Part shown: positions 50,611-59,451 of the stretch, piece after piece | How the letters are laid out: each line of letters opens with the position of its first letter | Numbering within the stretch: position 1 is the stretch's first letter | DNA from: an uncultured Muribaculaceae bacterium | Lineage (GTDB): Bacteria > Bacteroidota > Bacteroidia > Bacteroidales > Muribaculaceae | DNA: 64,000 nucleotides | NCBI GenBank assembly: GCA_934667475.1 | Contig: CAKUMB010000004.1 | Span: 62,001-126,000 of the forward strand | Reading direction: 5' to 3' | The notes under the pieces: model-generated | Told to the model about the DNA's origin: nothing | What the model saw: only the letters and a program-made list of their open reading frames with translations | The model's database searches: none | Position numbers and translations under genes: made by a program

Positions 50611-53403
50611 CTAAATGCCAAGCTTAGCCTTCAGATACTGGCCCGTATAGCTCTCGGGGCAGGCTGCAATCTCCTCGGGCGTGCCCGTGGCCACCACGTT
50701 GCCGCCCTTGTCGCCGCCTTCGGGGCCAAGATCAATCACGTGGTCGGCGCATTTTATCACATCCAGGTTGTGTTCAATCACCACCAGCGTGTGGCCGTGC
50801 TGCACCAGCCTGTCGAGCGAGCGCATCAGTGTGTTGATGTCGTGCATGTGCAGGCCCGTGGTGGGCTCGTCGAATATGAACATGGTGTGCTGCTTGCGGT
50901 CGCCGCTCAGGAAGCTGGCCAGCTTCACGCGCTGGTTTTCGCCGCCGCTCAGCGTCGACGACGACTGTCCCAGCTTTATGTAGCCAAGGCCCACATCCTG
51001 CAGCGGCTTCAGGCGGTTCACAATCTTTTTCTCGTTGAATGTGTTGCTGGCCGAGAAAAACTCAATGGCTTGGTTCACAGTCATGTCGAGCACATCATAT
51101 ATGTTTTTGCCGCGGAATGCCACCTCCAGTGCGCTCTTGCTGAATCGCTTGCCGTGGCAGGCGTCGCAGGTGAGGGTGATGTCGGCCATAAACTGCATCT
51201 CAATCGTTATCTTGCCCTCACCCTTGCACTCCTCGCAGCGTCCGCCGGGAGCGTTAAACGAGAAGTAGCCGGCCTTGTAGCCCATTTGCTTCGACAGCTG
51301 CTGCTCGGCAAAGAGCTTCCTGATTTCGTCGAACGCCTTGATGTAGGTGGCCGGATTGCTGCGCGACGACTTGCCAATGGGGTTTTGGTCGACAAACTCC
51401 ACGCCCGACAGCTGCTGCAGGTCGCCCTCAAGCGAGGCGTAGGTGCCCGGTGTGTCGCAGCTGTCGCCAAAGTGGCGCGCCAGCGCGCGGTAGAGTATGC
51501 CAGTCACCAGGGTCGACTTGCCCGAGCCGCTCACGCCAGTCACCGCCGTCATCACCCCAAGGGGGAACTTCACGTCCACTCCCTTCAGGTTGTTTTCGGC
51601 CGCACCCTTCACCTCAATGTAGCTGCTGCTCTTGCGCCTGGATGTGGGCACCGGAATTTTCAGTTCGCCCGTCAGGTATTTCAGCGTGTAGCTTTGCGGG
51701 GCGTGGCTCAGGGTATTCACTTCGCCCTGATACACCACTTGGCCGCCCAGCCGCCCAGCCTCGGGGCCTATGTCAATCAGGTAGTCGGCTGCGCGGATGA
51801 TGTCCTCGTCGTGCTCCACCACCACCACGGTGTTGCCCAGCCGCTGCAGCATGCGCAGCACCTTTATCAGGCGGTCGGTGTCGCGCGAGTGAAGGCCTAT
51901 GCTCGGCTCGTCGAGAATGTATATCGACCCCACCAGCGAGCTGCCCAGCGACGTGGCCAGATTGATGCGCTGGCTCTCGCCGCCGCTAAGTGTCGACGAC
52001 AGGCGGTCGAGCGTCAGGTAGCCAAGGCCCACCTCCACCATGTAGTCGAGGCGGTTGTCAATCTCGGTGAGCACGCGTTTGGCCACCGTCTTGTCGGCCT
52101 CATCCAGCTCAAGCCGCCCGAACCCCTGCCGCAGCTCCGACACTGGCATCTGCACCAGCTCGCCAATGCTTTTGCCGCCCACCTTCACATAGCTTGCCTC
52201 GGGCTTCAGCCTCGAGCCGTGGCAGGTGGGGCACACCGTCTTGCCGCGGTAGCGCGCCAGCATCACGCGGTATTGAATGTTATACGATTTGCTCTTCACA
52301 AAGTCGAAGAATCCGTCAATGCCGCCAAATGTGGCGTTGCCGTGCCACAAAAAGTCCTTTTGTGCCTGTGTCAGTTTGTAGTAGGGGCGGTGTATGGGAA
52401 ACTTGTTGGCCTCGGCCACCCTTATCAGGGCATTCTTCCACTCGCTCATCACCTGGCCGCGCCAGCACATCACTGCGTCGTCATACACGCTCAGTGTCTT
52501 GTTGGGAATCACCAGGCTCTCGTCAATGCCCATCACCTTGCCGAACCCCTCGCAGGTGGGGCAGGCGCCAATGGGGTTGTTGAAGTTAAACATAAGGTCG
52601 GTGGGCTCATGAAACTTGATGCCGTCGGCCTCAAAACTCTTTGAAAACTGGTGTTCCTCCACAGAGCCGCCGTCGAGGTGCATTTGCAATATGCACTCGC
52701 CGTTGCCCTCATAGAAGGCCGTCTGCAGCGAGTCGAGCAGGCGCATCTCGTCGGCCTTGTCGTGCGTCACGCTCATGCGGTCAATCAGCAGGCGGTAGTC
52801 GCCGCCCTTGGCCGCCGCCGGGTCTTGCATCACCTGCGTGATGGGCACAAAGCGCCCGCCGCATTCCAGCCTGGAATATCCGCCTTTTTGCAGCACATCG
52901 AGCTCTGTGGCAAAGTCGCGCCCCTCAGGCACCGTGATGTGCGTGAGCAGCGCAAAGCGCGTGCCGTCGGGGTAGCTGTTTATCTTGTTGAGCACATCGG
53001 CGCTGGTGTGCTTCTTCACCAGCTGGCCCGAAACTGGCGAGTAGGTCTTGCCCACGCGCGCAAACAGCAGCCGCAGGTAGTCGTAGATCTCGGTCGATGT
53101 GCCCACAGTGCTGCGGCTGTTGCGGTTGTTCACCTTCTGTTCGATGGCTATGGCGGGCGGCAGGCCGCGAATGAAGTCGCAGTCGGGCTTGGTCATGCGG
53201 CCCAGAAACTGGCGCGCATATGACGACAGACTCTCCACATAGCGCCGCTGCCCCTCGGCATACAGCGTGTCGAAGGCCAGCGACGACTTGCCCGAGCCCG
53301 AAAGCCCCGTTATCACCACAAACTTGTTGCGGGGAATGGTCACATTCACATTTTTCAGATTGTTGACCCGTGCCCCCTGAATCACTATGTCATTTGAAAT
53401 CAT
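50611..53403 (-). CDS. uvrA: Excinuclease ABC subunit A
   Basis: DNA damage sensor of nucleotide excision repair; loads UvrB at lesions. The 930 residues have two ABC domains with Walker A GLSGSGKS at 33-40 and GVSGSGKS at about 623-630. CxxC zinc-finger pairs of the family are present (Cys-Pro-Thr-Cys near 284 and 402, Cys-Glu-Glu-Cys and Cys-Asp-Ala-Cys later), and the signature motifs Leu-Ser-Gly-Gly-Glu occur twice. Length is within the normal range. A -7 box (TAACTTTG, 53432-53439) precedes it; -33 is weak. Confidence 0.97.
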   Translation of the reverse strand: MISNDIVIQGARVNNLKNVNVTIPRNKFVVITGLSGSGKSSLAFDTLYAEGQRRYVESLSSYARQFLGRMTKPDCDFIRGLPPAIAIEQKVNNRNSRSTVGTSTEIYDYLRLLFARVGKTYSPVSGQLVKKHTSADVLNKINSYPDGTRFALLTHITVPEGRDFATELDVLQKGGYSRLECGGRFVPITQVMQDPAAAKGGDYRLLIDRMSVTHDKADEMRLLDSLQTAFYEGNGECILQMHLDGGSVEEHQFSKSFEADGIKFHEPTDLMFNFNNPIGACPTCEGFGKVMGIDESLVIPNKTLSVYDDAVMCWRGQVMSEWKNALIRVAEANKFPIHRPYYKLTQAQKDFLWHGNATFGGIDGFFDFVKSKSYNIQYRVMLARYRGKTVCPTCHGSRLKPEASYVKVGGKSIGELVQMPVSELRQGFGRLELDEADKTVAKRVLTEIDNRLDYMVEVGLGYLTLDRLSSTLSGGESQRINLATSLGSSLVGSIYILDEPSIGLHSRDTDRLIKVLRMLQRLGNTVVVVEHDEDIIRAADYLIDIGPEAGRLGGQVVYQGEVNTLSHAPQSYTLKYLTGELKIPVPTSRRKSSSYIEVKGAAENNLKGVDVKFPLGVMTAVTGVSGSGKSTLVTGILYRALARHFGDSCDTPGTYASLEGDLQQLSGVEFVDQNPIGKSSRSNPATYIKAFDEIRKLFAEQQLSKQMGYKAGYFSFNAPGGRCEECKGEGKITIEMQFMADITLTCDACHGKRFSKSALEVAFRGKNIYDVLDMTVNQAIEFFSASNTFNEKKIVNRLKPLQDVGLGYIKLGQSSSTLSGGENQRVKLASFLSGDRKQHTMFIFDEPTTGLHMHDINTLMRSLDRLVQHGHTLVVIEHNLDVIKCADHVIDLGPEGGDKGGNVVATGTPEEIAACPESYTGQYLKAKLGI

Positions 53404-53540
53404 TGCTCGCTCATCAATAAAAATAAGTCTACAAAGTTACAGAAAACGCCGCACACACCGAAATCCCGCCTCCAATATAGTCCTAAATAAATTTAACCGC
53501 GCGCTATCGGTGCCATTATGAGGGTGATTGTGTAAAAAGC

Positions 53541-53574
53541 AAAAGCGGGGCAGCCCGATGGCTGCTCCGCTTTT
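53541..53574. terminator. Terminator of the methylmalonyl-CoA mutase operon
   Basis: A 15-bp stem with one G-T pair (53541-53555 with 53560-53574), with A/T runs at both ends, lies 63 bases after the mutB stop on the minus strand. Confidence 0.75.
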
Positions 53575-53637
53575 ATCTTGATGCCGGCACCGCACGCGGG
53601 GTGGGGCACTGGCGTTGGTTTGCTTGGAATAATGCTC

Positions 53638-55773
53638 CTACTCTTTGTCGAGCAGGATGTCCATGATGCTGATGGCCGACTTCATCACCGACGAGCCGGG
53701 GCCGAAGATGGCTGCCACGCCTGCCTTGTAAAGGAAGTCGTAGTCCTGCATAGGAATCACACCACCGGCAATCACCACAATGTCCTCGCGGCCAAGCTTC
53801 TTCAGCTCGGCAATAACGGCAGGGATAAGGGTCTTGTGACCTGCAGCGAGCGACGATACGCCCAGCACGTTCACATCGTTTTCAACTGCCTCTTTGGCAG
53901 CCTCTTCCGGTGTCTGGAACAGCGGGCCCATGTCCACGTCAAATCCGCAGTCGGCATAGCCCGTGGCCACCACTTTGGCGCCGCGGTCGTGACCGTCCTG
54001 GCCCATCTTGGCAATCATAATACGGGGCTGGCGGCCCTCCTTCTTGGCAAACTCAGCTGTGAGTTCGCGAGCCTTCTCCAAATCGGGATCGGCCTTTGTC
54101 TCTGATGAATACACGCCTGAAATTGTTTTAACTACTGCTTTGTAACGGCCCACAATCTTCTCGCAGGCATCTGAAATCTCACCCAGCGAAGCGCGGTCTT
54201 TGGCTGCGGTCACAGCCAGCTCCAGCAGGTTGCCGTTGCCGGTCTTCACACATTCGGTGATGGCGTCGAGGTCGGCCTTCACTTTGTCGTTGTCGCGCTC
54301 GGCATACAGCTTCTTGAGGCCTGCCACCTGCTCGTTGCGCACCTCGGTGTTGTCGATCTCGAGGATGTCGATGGGGGCCTCCTTCTCGAGGCAATACTTG
54401 TTCACGCCCAGAATTGTCTGGCGGCCCGAGTCGATGCGGGCCTGGGTGCGTGCTGCAGCCTCTTCGATGCGCATTTTGGGCACACCGGTCTCGATGGCCT
54501 TGGCCATACCGCCAAGTTTCTCGATTTCCTTGATGTGGTCCCAAGCCTTGTGCACCAGGTCGTCGGTGAGCTTCTCCACATAGAACGAGCCTGCCCACGG
54601 GTCGATGGCCTTGGTTACATAAGTCTCTTGCTGGATATAAATCTGAGTGTTACGCGCAATACGTGCCGAGAAGTCGGTAGGCAGTGCTATGGCCTCGTCG
54701 AGTGCGTTGGTGTGCAGCGACTGGGTGTGGCCCTGAGCTGCTGCCATGGCCTCGATGCAGGTGCGGCCCACATTGTTGAAGGGGTCTTGAGCGGTGAGCG
54801 ACCAGCCCGACGTCTGGCTGTGTGTGCGCAGCGACATCGATTTGGGGTTCTTCGGACCGAACTCTTTCACAATCTTGGCCCACAGCAGACGGCCTGCGCG
54901 CATCTTGGCAATCTCGGTGAAGAAGTTCATGCTGATGCCCCAGAAGAACGACAGACGCGGAGCGAATGCGTCGATGTTGAGGCCTGCGTTGATACCGGTG
55001 CGGATGTAGTCCAGACCATCGGCCAGCGTGTAGGCCAACTCGATGTCGGCAGTTGCGCCGGCTTCCTGCATATGGTAGCCCGAAATAGAGATTGAGTTGA
55101 ACTTGGGCATGTATTTCGAAGTGTACTCGAATATGCTGGCAATAATCTGCATCGAGAACTTAGGCGGGTAGATGTAGGTGTTGCGCACCATGAACTCCTT
55201 GAGAATGTCGTTCTGGATTGTGCCGGCCATCTCCTCGAGCTTTGCGCCCTGCTCAAGGCCTGCCACAATGTAGAATGCCATCACAGGCAGCACGGCGCCG
55301 TTCATTGTCATCGACACCGACATCTTGTTGAGCGGGATGCCGTTGAACAGCACCTTCATGTCCTCAACCGAGCAGATCGACACACCTGCCTTACCCACAT
55401 CGCCCACTACGCGCTGGTTGTCGGCGTTGTAGCCGCGGTGGGTGGGGAGGTCGAATGCCACCGACAGACCCTTCTGGCCCGAAGCCAGGTTGCGGCGGTA
55501 GAATGCGTTCGACTCGGCAGCGGTCGAGAAGCCTGCATACTGACGCACGGTCCATGGGCGGAACGGGTACATCATGCTGTAAGGGCCGCCGAGAAACGGC
55601 GGAATACCTGCCACATATTGCAGATGCTCAAGGCCCTCAAGGTCTTCTTTTGTGTAGACAGGCTTGATGTCGATAAGCTCGGCATTCTTCCATGTCTTGC
55701 CCTGGGGCAGAGGCTTGTGCTGACCATTAAAAGCCTCGTTTTCAATATCTATGTCTTTAAAATTTGGTCTCAT
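53638..55773 (-). CDS. mutB: Methylmalonyl-CoA mutase large (catalytic) subunit
   Basis: Adenosylcobalamin enzyme interconverting succinyl-CoA and (R)-methylmalonyl-CoA in propionate formation. The 711 residues have an N-terminal TIM barrel for CoA ester binding, with Arg-Pro-Trp-Thr-Val-Arg-Gln-Tyr-Ala-Gly-Phe near residue 73 and Arg-Thr-His-Ser-Gln-Thr-Ser-Gly-Trp-Ser-Leu around 317, and a C-terminal B12 domain with the cobalt-ligand motif Asp-Gly-His-Asp-Arg-Gly at 593-598. It follows the small subunit by 12 bases. Confidence 0.98.
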   Translation of the reverse strand: MRPNFKDIDIENEAFNGQHKPLPQGKTWKNAELIDIKPVYTKEDLEGLEHLQYVAGIPPFLGGPYSMMYPFRPWTVRQYAGFSTAAESNAFYRRNLASGQKGLSVAFDLPTHRGYNADNQRVVGDVGKAGVSICSVEDMKVLFNGIPLNKMSVSMTMNGAVLPVMAFYIVAGLEQGAKLEEMAGTIQNDILKEFMVRNTYIYPPKFSMQIIASIFEYTSKYMPKFNSISISGYHMQEAGATADIELAYTLADGLDYIRTGINAGLNIDAFAPRLSFFWGISMNFFTEIAKMRAGRLLWAKIVKEFGPKNPKSMSLRTHSQTSGWSLTAQDPFNNVGRTCIEAMAAAQGHTQSLHTNALDEAIALPTDFSARIARNTQIYIQQETYVTKAIDPWAGSFYVEKLTDDLVHKAWDHIKEIEKLGGMAKAIETGVPKMRIEEAAARTQARIDSGRQTILGVNKYCLEKEAPIDILEIDNTEVRNEQVAGLKKLYAERDNDKVKADLDAITECVKTGNGNLLELAVTAAKDRASLGEISDACEKIVGRYKAVVKTISGVYSSETKADPDLEKARELTAEFAKKEGRQPRIMIAKMGQDGHDRGAKVVATGYADCGFDVDMGPLFQTPEEAAKEAVENDVNVLGVSSLAAGHKTLIPAVIAELKKLGREDIVVIAGGVIPMQDYDFLYKAGVAAIFGPGSSVMKSAISIMDILLDKE

Positions 55774-55785
55774 TTCTACTAAGTG

Positions 55786-57627
55786 TTATTTTAAAAGTTT
55801 AGCGTTGAAAGCCTTTAATGTGTTAAGCACATTGCTCTTTACGTTCACAAATGTGCTGATGCCAAGGTTGCGGAACTCCTCGGTGTCGGGGCCTGCAAGC
55901 ACAAGCTCTTCCTTGCCGTCGATTTCCTTCACGGCCTGCGGAATGAGCTCGGCATACTCGGGATCGCTCGAGCACAGCACAATTATGTCGGCCTTCTTCT
56001 CGCGTGCGGCCTTCACGCCCTCGGCCACAGTGTTGAAGCCAAGGTTGTCGATAATCTCATAGCCAGCGCAGGCAAAGAAGTTGCTCGAGAACTGGGCGCG
56101 GGCCAGACGCATGGTGAGGTTGCCAATGGTGAGCATGAACACCTTGGGCGCTGTGGCCGACTGCTCGGTGGCATAGCGCAGGTCTTCAAACTCGCTTGCA
56201 AGGCGCTTGGTGTTGAGCTTGGTCTCGCCTTCTTCGCACGAGCATGAGCACTGGCACTTGGCTTCCTTCTCTTTGAGGCTTGCCATCTTGTCGGCAGCCT
56301 TCTCGGTGAAGTTCGGGAACTGGTTGGTGCCCAGCAGCTGCTCACGGCGCTTGGCCACCTTGTCAAGTCGGGTCTGGGCCGAAGCGTTCACGGCTGCCAC
56401 AATGTCGGCAATCTGTGCCTTGAAGCCGCCCTTGTCCTCAACCTCGAGGAACAGTTTCCAGCCCTCTTTGGCCACCGACTCGGTGAGGGACTCAATATAA
56501 TAGCTGCCGCCGGCGGGGTCAACCACCTTGTCGAGGTGGCTCTCTTCCTTAAGCAGTATCTGCTGGTTGCGGGCCAGGCGCTCCGAGAATTCCTCGGGTG
56601 TCTTGTATGACGCGTCAAACGGTGTCACCACCAGCGAGCTCACACCGGCCAGAACGGCCGACATGGCCTGGGTCTGCGAGCGCAGCAGGTTCACGTATGA
56701 GTCATACACCGTCTGGGTAAAGCGTGTGGTGGTGGCATTCACCTCCATCTTGCATGCGCAGTCGCAGGCGGGGTTGTATTTCTTCACAATCTGGGCCCAC
56801 AGCATGCGGGCAGCGCGGAACTTGGCAATCTCCATGAAGTACACGGTGGTGATGCCCATGTTAAACTTTATGCGCTTGGCCACCTCGTCGGCAGTGAAGC
56901 CGGCCTCGGTGAGCTCGGCCAGCCATTCCTCGCCCCAGGCCAGGGCGTAGCCCAGCTCCTGATAGATGAATGCGCCGGCGTTGTTCAGCAGCACTGTGTC
57001 AACGCTGAGCACGCGCAGGTTCTTCACCGGGGCGGCCACCTTCAGCAGTTCGCTGGCAATGGCCACGATGTCGCCGCCGAAGGCCACACCGTGCTTCAGC
57101 TGCTTCTTGAACGGGTCGAAGTTGATTGAACCGCAGAATGTGTCTTCGGCCTTGGCTGCTTTCACAAGCTCCACAAGGGCCTTGGCCACATTCACTGCCT
57201 GCTTGGGGCAGCAGTAGAGGTTCACCTCCACCTTGCCCAGGTCGATGCCGCCCAGCAGCACGGCCAGGTCGGTGTCCTTCTCAAGGTTGAAGCCAAACGA
57301 AGTGATGCCCTTGTTGAGCAGCACCTTGGCCTTGGCGTTGGCCTCAGCCGCGTCGGCCACCTCGATGTCTTGGCGCACGCGCCAGTCGTTGGTGGTGCTG
57401 TTGTTGCCGCGCACAAAGGGGTATTCGCCCGGAAGTGAGCCGGTTTGTTTCAAGTCCTTAATGTCCTCGCCGCGGTACATCGGCTGGGCATTAAATCCCT
57501 CATTTGTTCGCCACACCAGTTTCTTGTTGAAGTCGGCGCCTTTCAGGTCGACCTCAACCTTGGCTCTCCATTCCTCGGTAGAGACCGGAGGAAATTCGGT
57601 GAACAGTTTTTCTCTTTTTTCTGCCAT
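55786..57627 (-). CDS. mutA: Methylmalonyl-CoA mutase small subunit
   Basis: Non-catalytic partner of MutB in the heterodimer. The 613 residues repeat the fold of the large subunit, but the B12 domain has no Asp-x-His-x-x-Gly motif: the equivalent stretch reads Ile-Gly-Asn-Leu-Thr-Met-Arg (501-507), as expected for the small subunit. Two Cys-rich spots stand out, Cys288/290/292 in the barrel and Cys458/460/462/464 in the linker before the B12 domain (458-464, Cys-Gln-Cys-Ser-Cys-Ser-Cys), the second being unusual to me. A -7 box (TATATTTG) is at 57724-57731 on the minus strand. Confidence 0.96.
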   Translation of the reverse strand: MAEKREKLFTEFPPVSTEEWRAKVEVDLKGADFNKKLVWRTNEGFNAQPMYRGEDIKDLKQTGSLPGEYPFVRGNNSTTNDWRVRQDIEVADAAEANAKAKVLLNKGITSFGFNLEKDTDLAVLLGGIDLGKVEVNLYCCPKQAVNVAKALVELVKAAKAEDTFCGSINFDPFKKQLKHGVAFGGDIVAIASELLKVAAPVKNLRVLSVDTVLLNNAGAFIYQELGYALAWGEEWLAELTEAGFTADEVAKRIKFNMGITTVYFMEIAKFRAARMLWAQIVKKYNPACDCACKMEVNATTTRFTQTVYDSYVNLLRSQTQAMSAVLAGVSSLVVTPFDASYKTPEEFSERLARNQQILLKEESHLDKVVDPAGGSYYIESLTESVAKEGWKLFLEVEDKGGFKAQIADIVAAVNASAQTRLDKVAKRREQLLGTNQFPNFTEKAADKMASLKEKEAKCQCSCSCEEGETKLNTKRLASEFEDLRYATEQSATAPKVFMLTIGNLTMRLARAQFSSNFFACAGYEIIDNLGFNTVAEGVKAAREKKADIIVLCSSDPEYAELIPQAVKEIDGKEELVLAGPDTEEFRNLGISTFVNVKSNVLNTLKAFNAKLLK

Positions 57628-57723
57628 AGCTTTTAATAAAATTATATAGTAACTTTTTTAGTTTTATAGACTTTCAGTCAGTGTCCTTATCCTTAATGTA
57701 GTAAGTTCGCTGTATTCAACCCA

Positions 57724-57731
57724 CAAATATA
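57724..57731 (-). promoter_or_regulatory. -7 box of the mutAB operon
   Basis: TATATTTG on the minus strand, 96 bases before the mutA start, so the leader is long enough for regulation. No cobalamin-riboswitch consensus was seen in it. Confidence 0.45.
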
Positions 57732-58058
57732 GTTCAAAATCCACAATTATAAAAACTCCAACCACTTTTTAAGTAATTTTTTCCGTAATTCCCGCCCGTT
57801 TCACACATCGCGGCACACCGACAAAAGGGGGTGGCGGTTTAATGACAGAAATTGCCAATTTAGAATCCGGCTATCGCAACTTGCCACACTCTTGCAAAAA
57901 CTTAGGTGGCTCTTGTGCAGCGGTGTGAAAAATGTCGAGGTGGAAGGCCTTGGCGGAGCTGACAGGGGGCGGATTAGGCAGCACCGGAAAGGCGTAGCGT
58001 TTCACGTCAAGAACGTTGGGCCGTGCAGTGATGTGCGGCCCATTTATTGTAAAAATGT
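57732..58058. other. Intergenic stretch without a supported gene
   Basis: About 330 bases between the mutAB promoter and the HigBA operator. Sequence is A/T-rich at the left end and mixed thereafter. No tRNA, riboswitch or convincing small gene was seen. Confidence 0.5.
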
Positions 58059-58100
58059 ATTCGCAAAATCTGCGAATGTTAAAAAGATTGCCTAACTTTG
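58059..58100 (+). promoter_or_regulatory. Promoter and operator of higBA
   Basis: TAACTTTG (58093-58100) is a good -7 box. Just upstream, ATTCGCA (58059-58065) and TGCGAAT (58071-58077) form a 7-bp inverted repeat with a 5-base gap overlapping the -33 region, the kind of site bound by antitoxins that repress their own operon. Confidence 0.6.
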
Positions 58101-58121
58101 CAATGTTATCTAATAGGCGAT

Positions 58122-58439
58122 ATGATAGTTTATTTCACAAAGCAGTATTTGCTTGACTTGTACACTAAGGGCGAGGCAGACAAGAAGCACCGCTTTCAGC
58201 CCGAAGTTATAAGAAAATATGTGATGGTGGTCAACATTATGAGGAATGTGGCTGACATCACGAAACTTTGGCAATATAAGTCCTTGCACTACAAGAAACT
58301 GACTGGCAACAAATCAGGCATTTCATCGGTAAGGGTTACAAGCCAATATCGCGTTGAATTTACAGAACAGACAAAAGATGGGCAAGAAGTCGCCACTATT
58401 TGCAATATAACAGAATTATCCAACCACTATGACGATTAA
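58122..58439 (+). CDS. higB: HigB/RelE-like toxin
   Basis: A 105-residue RelE/ParE superfamily protein, probably an mRNA interferase that cleaves mRNA on the ribosome. The HigB-like pattern is seen in Leu-His-Tyr-Lys-Lys-Leu-Thr-Gly near residue 64, Ser-Val-Arg-Val-Thr-Ser-Gln-Tyr-Arg-Val-Glu-Phe, and the final Ile-Thr-Glu-Leu-Ser-Asn-His-Tyr. I start at MIVYFTKQYLLDLY, the usual first strand; an upstream Met adds eight residues. Its end overlaps the antitoxin start, the typical toxin-first order of higBA. Confidence 0.82.
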   Translation: MIVYFTKQYLLDLYTKGEADKKHRFQPEVIRKYVMVVNIMRNVADITKLWQYKSLHYKKLTGNKSGISSVRVTSQYRVEFTEQTKDGQEVATICNITELSNHYDD

Positions 58440-58764
58440 AGATATGAGTAACAATGTAATGTGTGCGAACAATTATGCACCAGTTTATCCAACCCCACCG
58501 AGTGAGATTTTGAAAGCCGAGGTCGAATATAGGGGCATAACGCAGCGCAAATTGGCCGAGGATATGGGGCTAACCTATTCAGTTGTTAACGAGTTGCTGA
58601 ATGGATGTAGGCCGTTAACGGCAAAGACCGCTTTGCTTTTTGAGGCCGTGCTTGGCACAAGTGCGGAAGACTTGCTCAGAATGCAAGCGACGTATAACAT
58701 TCAAGTGCTGCGCAAAGACACCTCCTTTATGCGCAAATTGGCAAGCATAGCAGCGGTGCTTTGA
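58429..58764 (+). CDS. higA: HigA-like antitoxin
   Basis: A 111-residue antitoxin with an XRE helix-turn-helix (about 37-85, containing Thr-Gln-Arg-Lys-Leu-Ala-Glu-Asp-Met-Gly and Val-Val-Asn-Glu-Leu-Leu-Asn-Gly). HigA neutralises HigB and represses the operon by binding an operator, here probably the inverted repeat at 58059-58077. The chosen start overlaps higB by 11 bases; the Met at 58444 is a good alternative just after the toxin stop. Confidence 0.82.
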   Translation: MTIKDMSNNVMCANNYAPVYPTPPSEILKAEVEYRGITQRKLAEDMGLTYSVVNELLNGCRPLTAKTALLFEAVLGTSAEDLLRMQATYNIQVLRKDTSFMRKLASIAAVL

Positions 58765-58843
58765 AGCCGCCAACATATCATCACAGAAAAGGACGCCCAA
58801 CATGGACGCCCTTTCTTGTTGTATGCTCATGCCGGGCATATAA

Positions 58844-58880
58844 CACAAAAGGCTCAAGCTGGGGGCTTGAGCCTTTTGTG
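58844..58880. terminator. Terminator between higBA and tmRNA
   Basis: Perfect 15-bp stem (58844-58858 with 58866-58880) with a 7-base loop between two convergent units. The stem ends in A/T runs on both sides. Confidence 0.75.
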
Positions 58881-58906
58881 GCGGCCGGTGTGTGCCGGCT
58901 GCTGTG

Positions 58907-59304
58907 TGGAGCTGGAGGGGTTTGAACCCTCGTCCAAACGCGGAACCGCCAAGCTTTCTACATGCTTAGTCATGACTTGGTTTTAGTCCGCCTACAGGAT
59001 CATGACTACCAATATGCGGCTTAGCCTCTAAGTTTCGGCTCTGGCCCGAGGCTTGCCAGCGCCTATTCCCGATATTTTAGCACCACCGGTTCGATTAGCC
59101 TCGGAAAAAGGGCAATCGGGTGATGTCTTGTCTCCACCGCCTTGGGCGGAGATTAAGCCAACCTACTATACTTCAGTTAGGCAGCAAGAGCGTAGTTGTT
59201 TTCGCCAGTTAAATTGTCCGATGTCGGTGATTTAAGAGTTCAGGCATCATCACTCTGCATGCTTACTTGCCGACTCTACACGCTGTCAAAGCCAAATCAG
59301 CCCC
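58907..59304 (-). ncRNA. ssrA: Transfer-messenger RNA (ssrA)
   Basis: tmRNA rescues stalled ribosomes and tags the unfinished protein for proteolysis. On the minus strand the 5' end is GGGGCTGATTTGGCTTTGAC, and the 3' end is the T arm and acceptor ending GCTCCA at 58907. The coding part at 59177-59206 reads GENNYALAA then TAA, the Bacteroidota-type tag. Length is about 398 bases. The 5' end is an estimate from pairing of the acceptor arms and may be off by a few bases. Confidence 0.92.
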
Positions 59305-59332
59305 ATTGTGCGCCTATTGTCGATAAGCGCGG

Positions 59333-59364
59333 CAAAATTACAGTCTCCGCAGCTATTCTCCAAA
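59333..59364 (-). promoter_or_regulatory. Promoter of ssrA
   Basis: On the minus strand TTTG (59361-59364) and TAATTTTG (59333-59340) are separated by 20 nt. The mature 5' end lies about 29 bases beyond the -7 box, consistent with processing of a short leader. Confidence 0.75.
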
Positions 59365-59451
59365 TGTTTTTTGGTGAAAATGCGGCCTGGTGGCTGATTT
59401 TTGCACTCATCGGCGCATAATGGGGCCGGTTTTGATGGCTTGGGGTGTGTG

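Noticed and set aside
50608..52644. A 678-codon open frame on the plus strand opposite uvrA
   Set aside because: Antisense shadow of uvrA, with the same His/Val/Ala-rich composition and no recognisable domain.
57892..58095. A 67-codon frame upstream of higB
   Set aside because: Composition is random-looking, it runs through the higBA operator and promoter, and no motif is visible.
58907..59304. Reading the 3' end of the tmRNA as a separate tRNA gene
   Set aside because: The T arm and acceptor belong to the tmRNA; there is no anticodon arm, and the tag frame GENNYALAA lies upstream on the same RNA.
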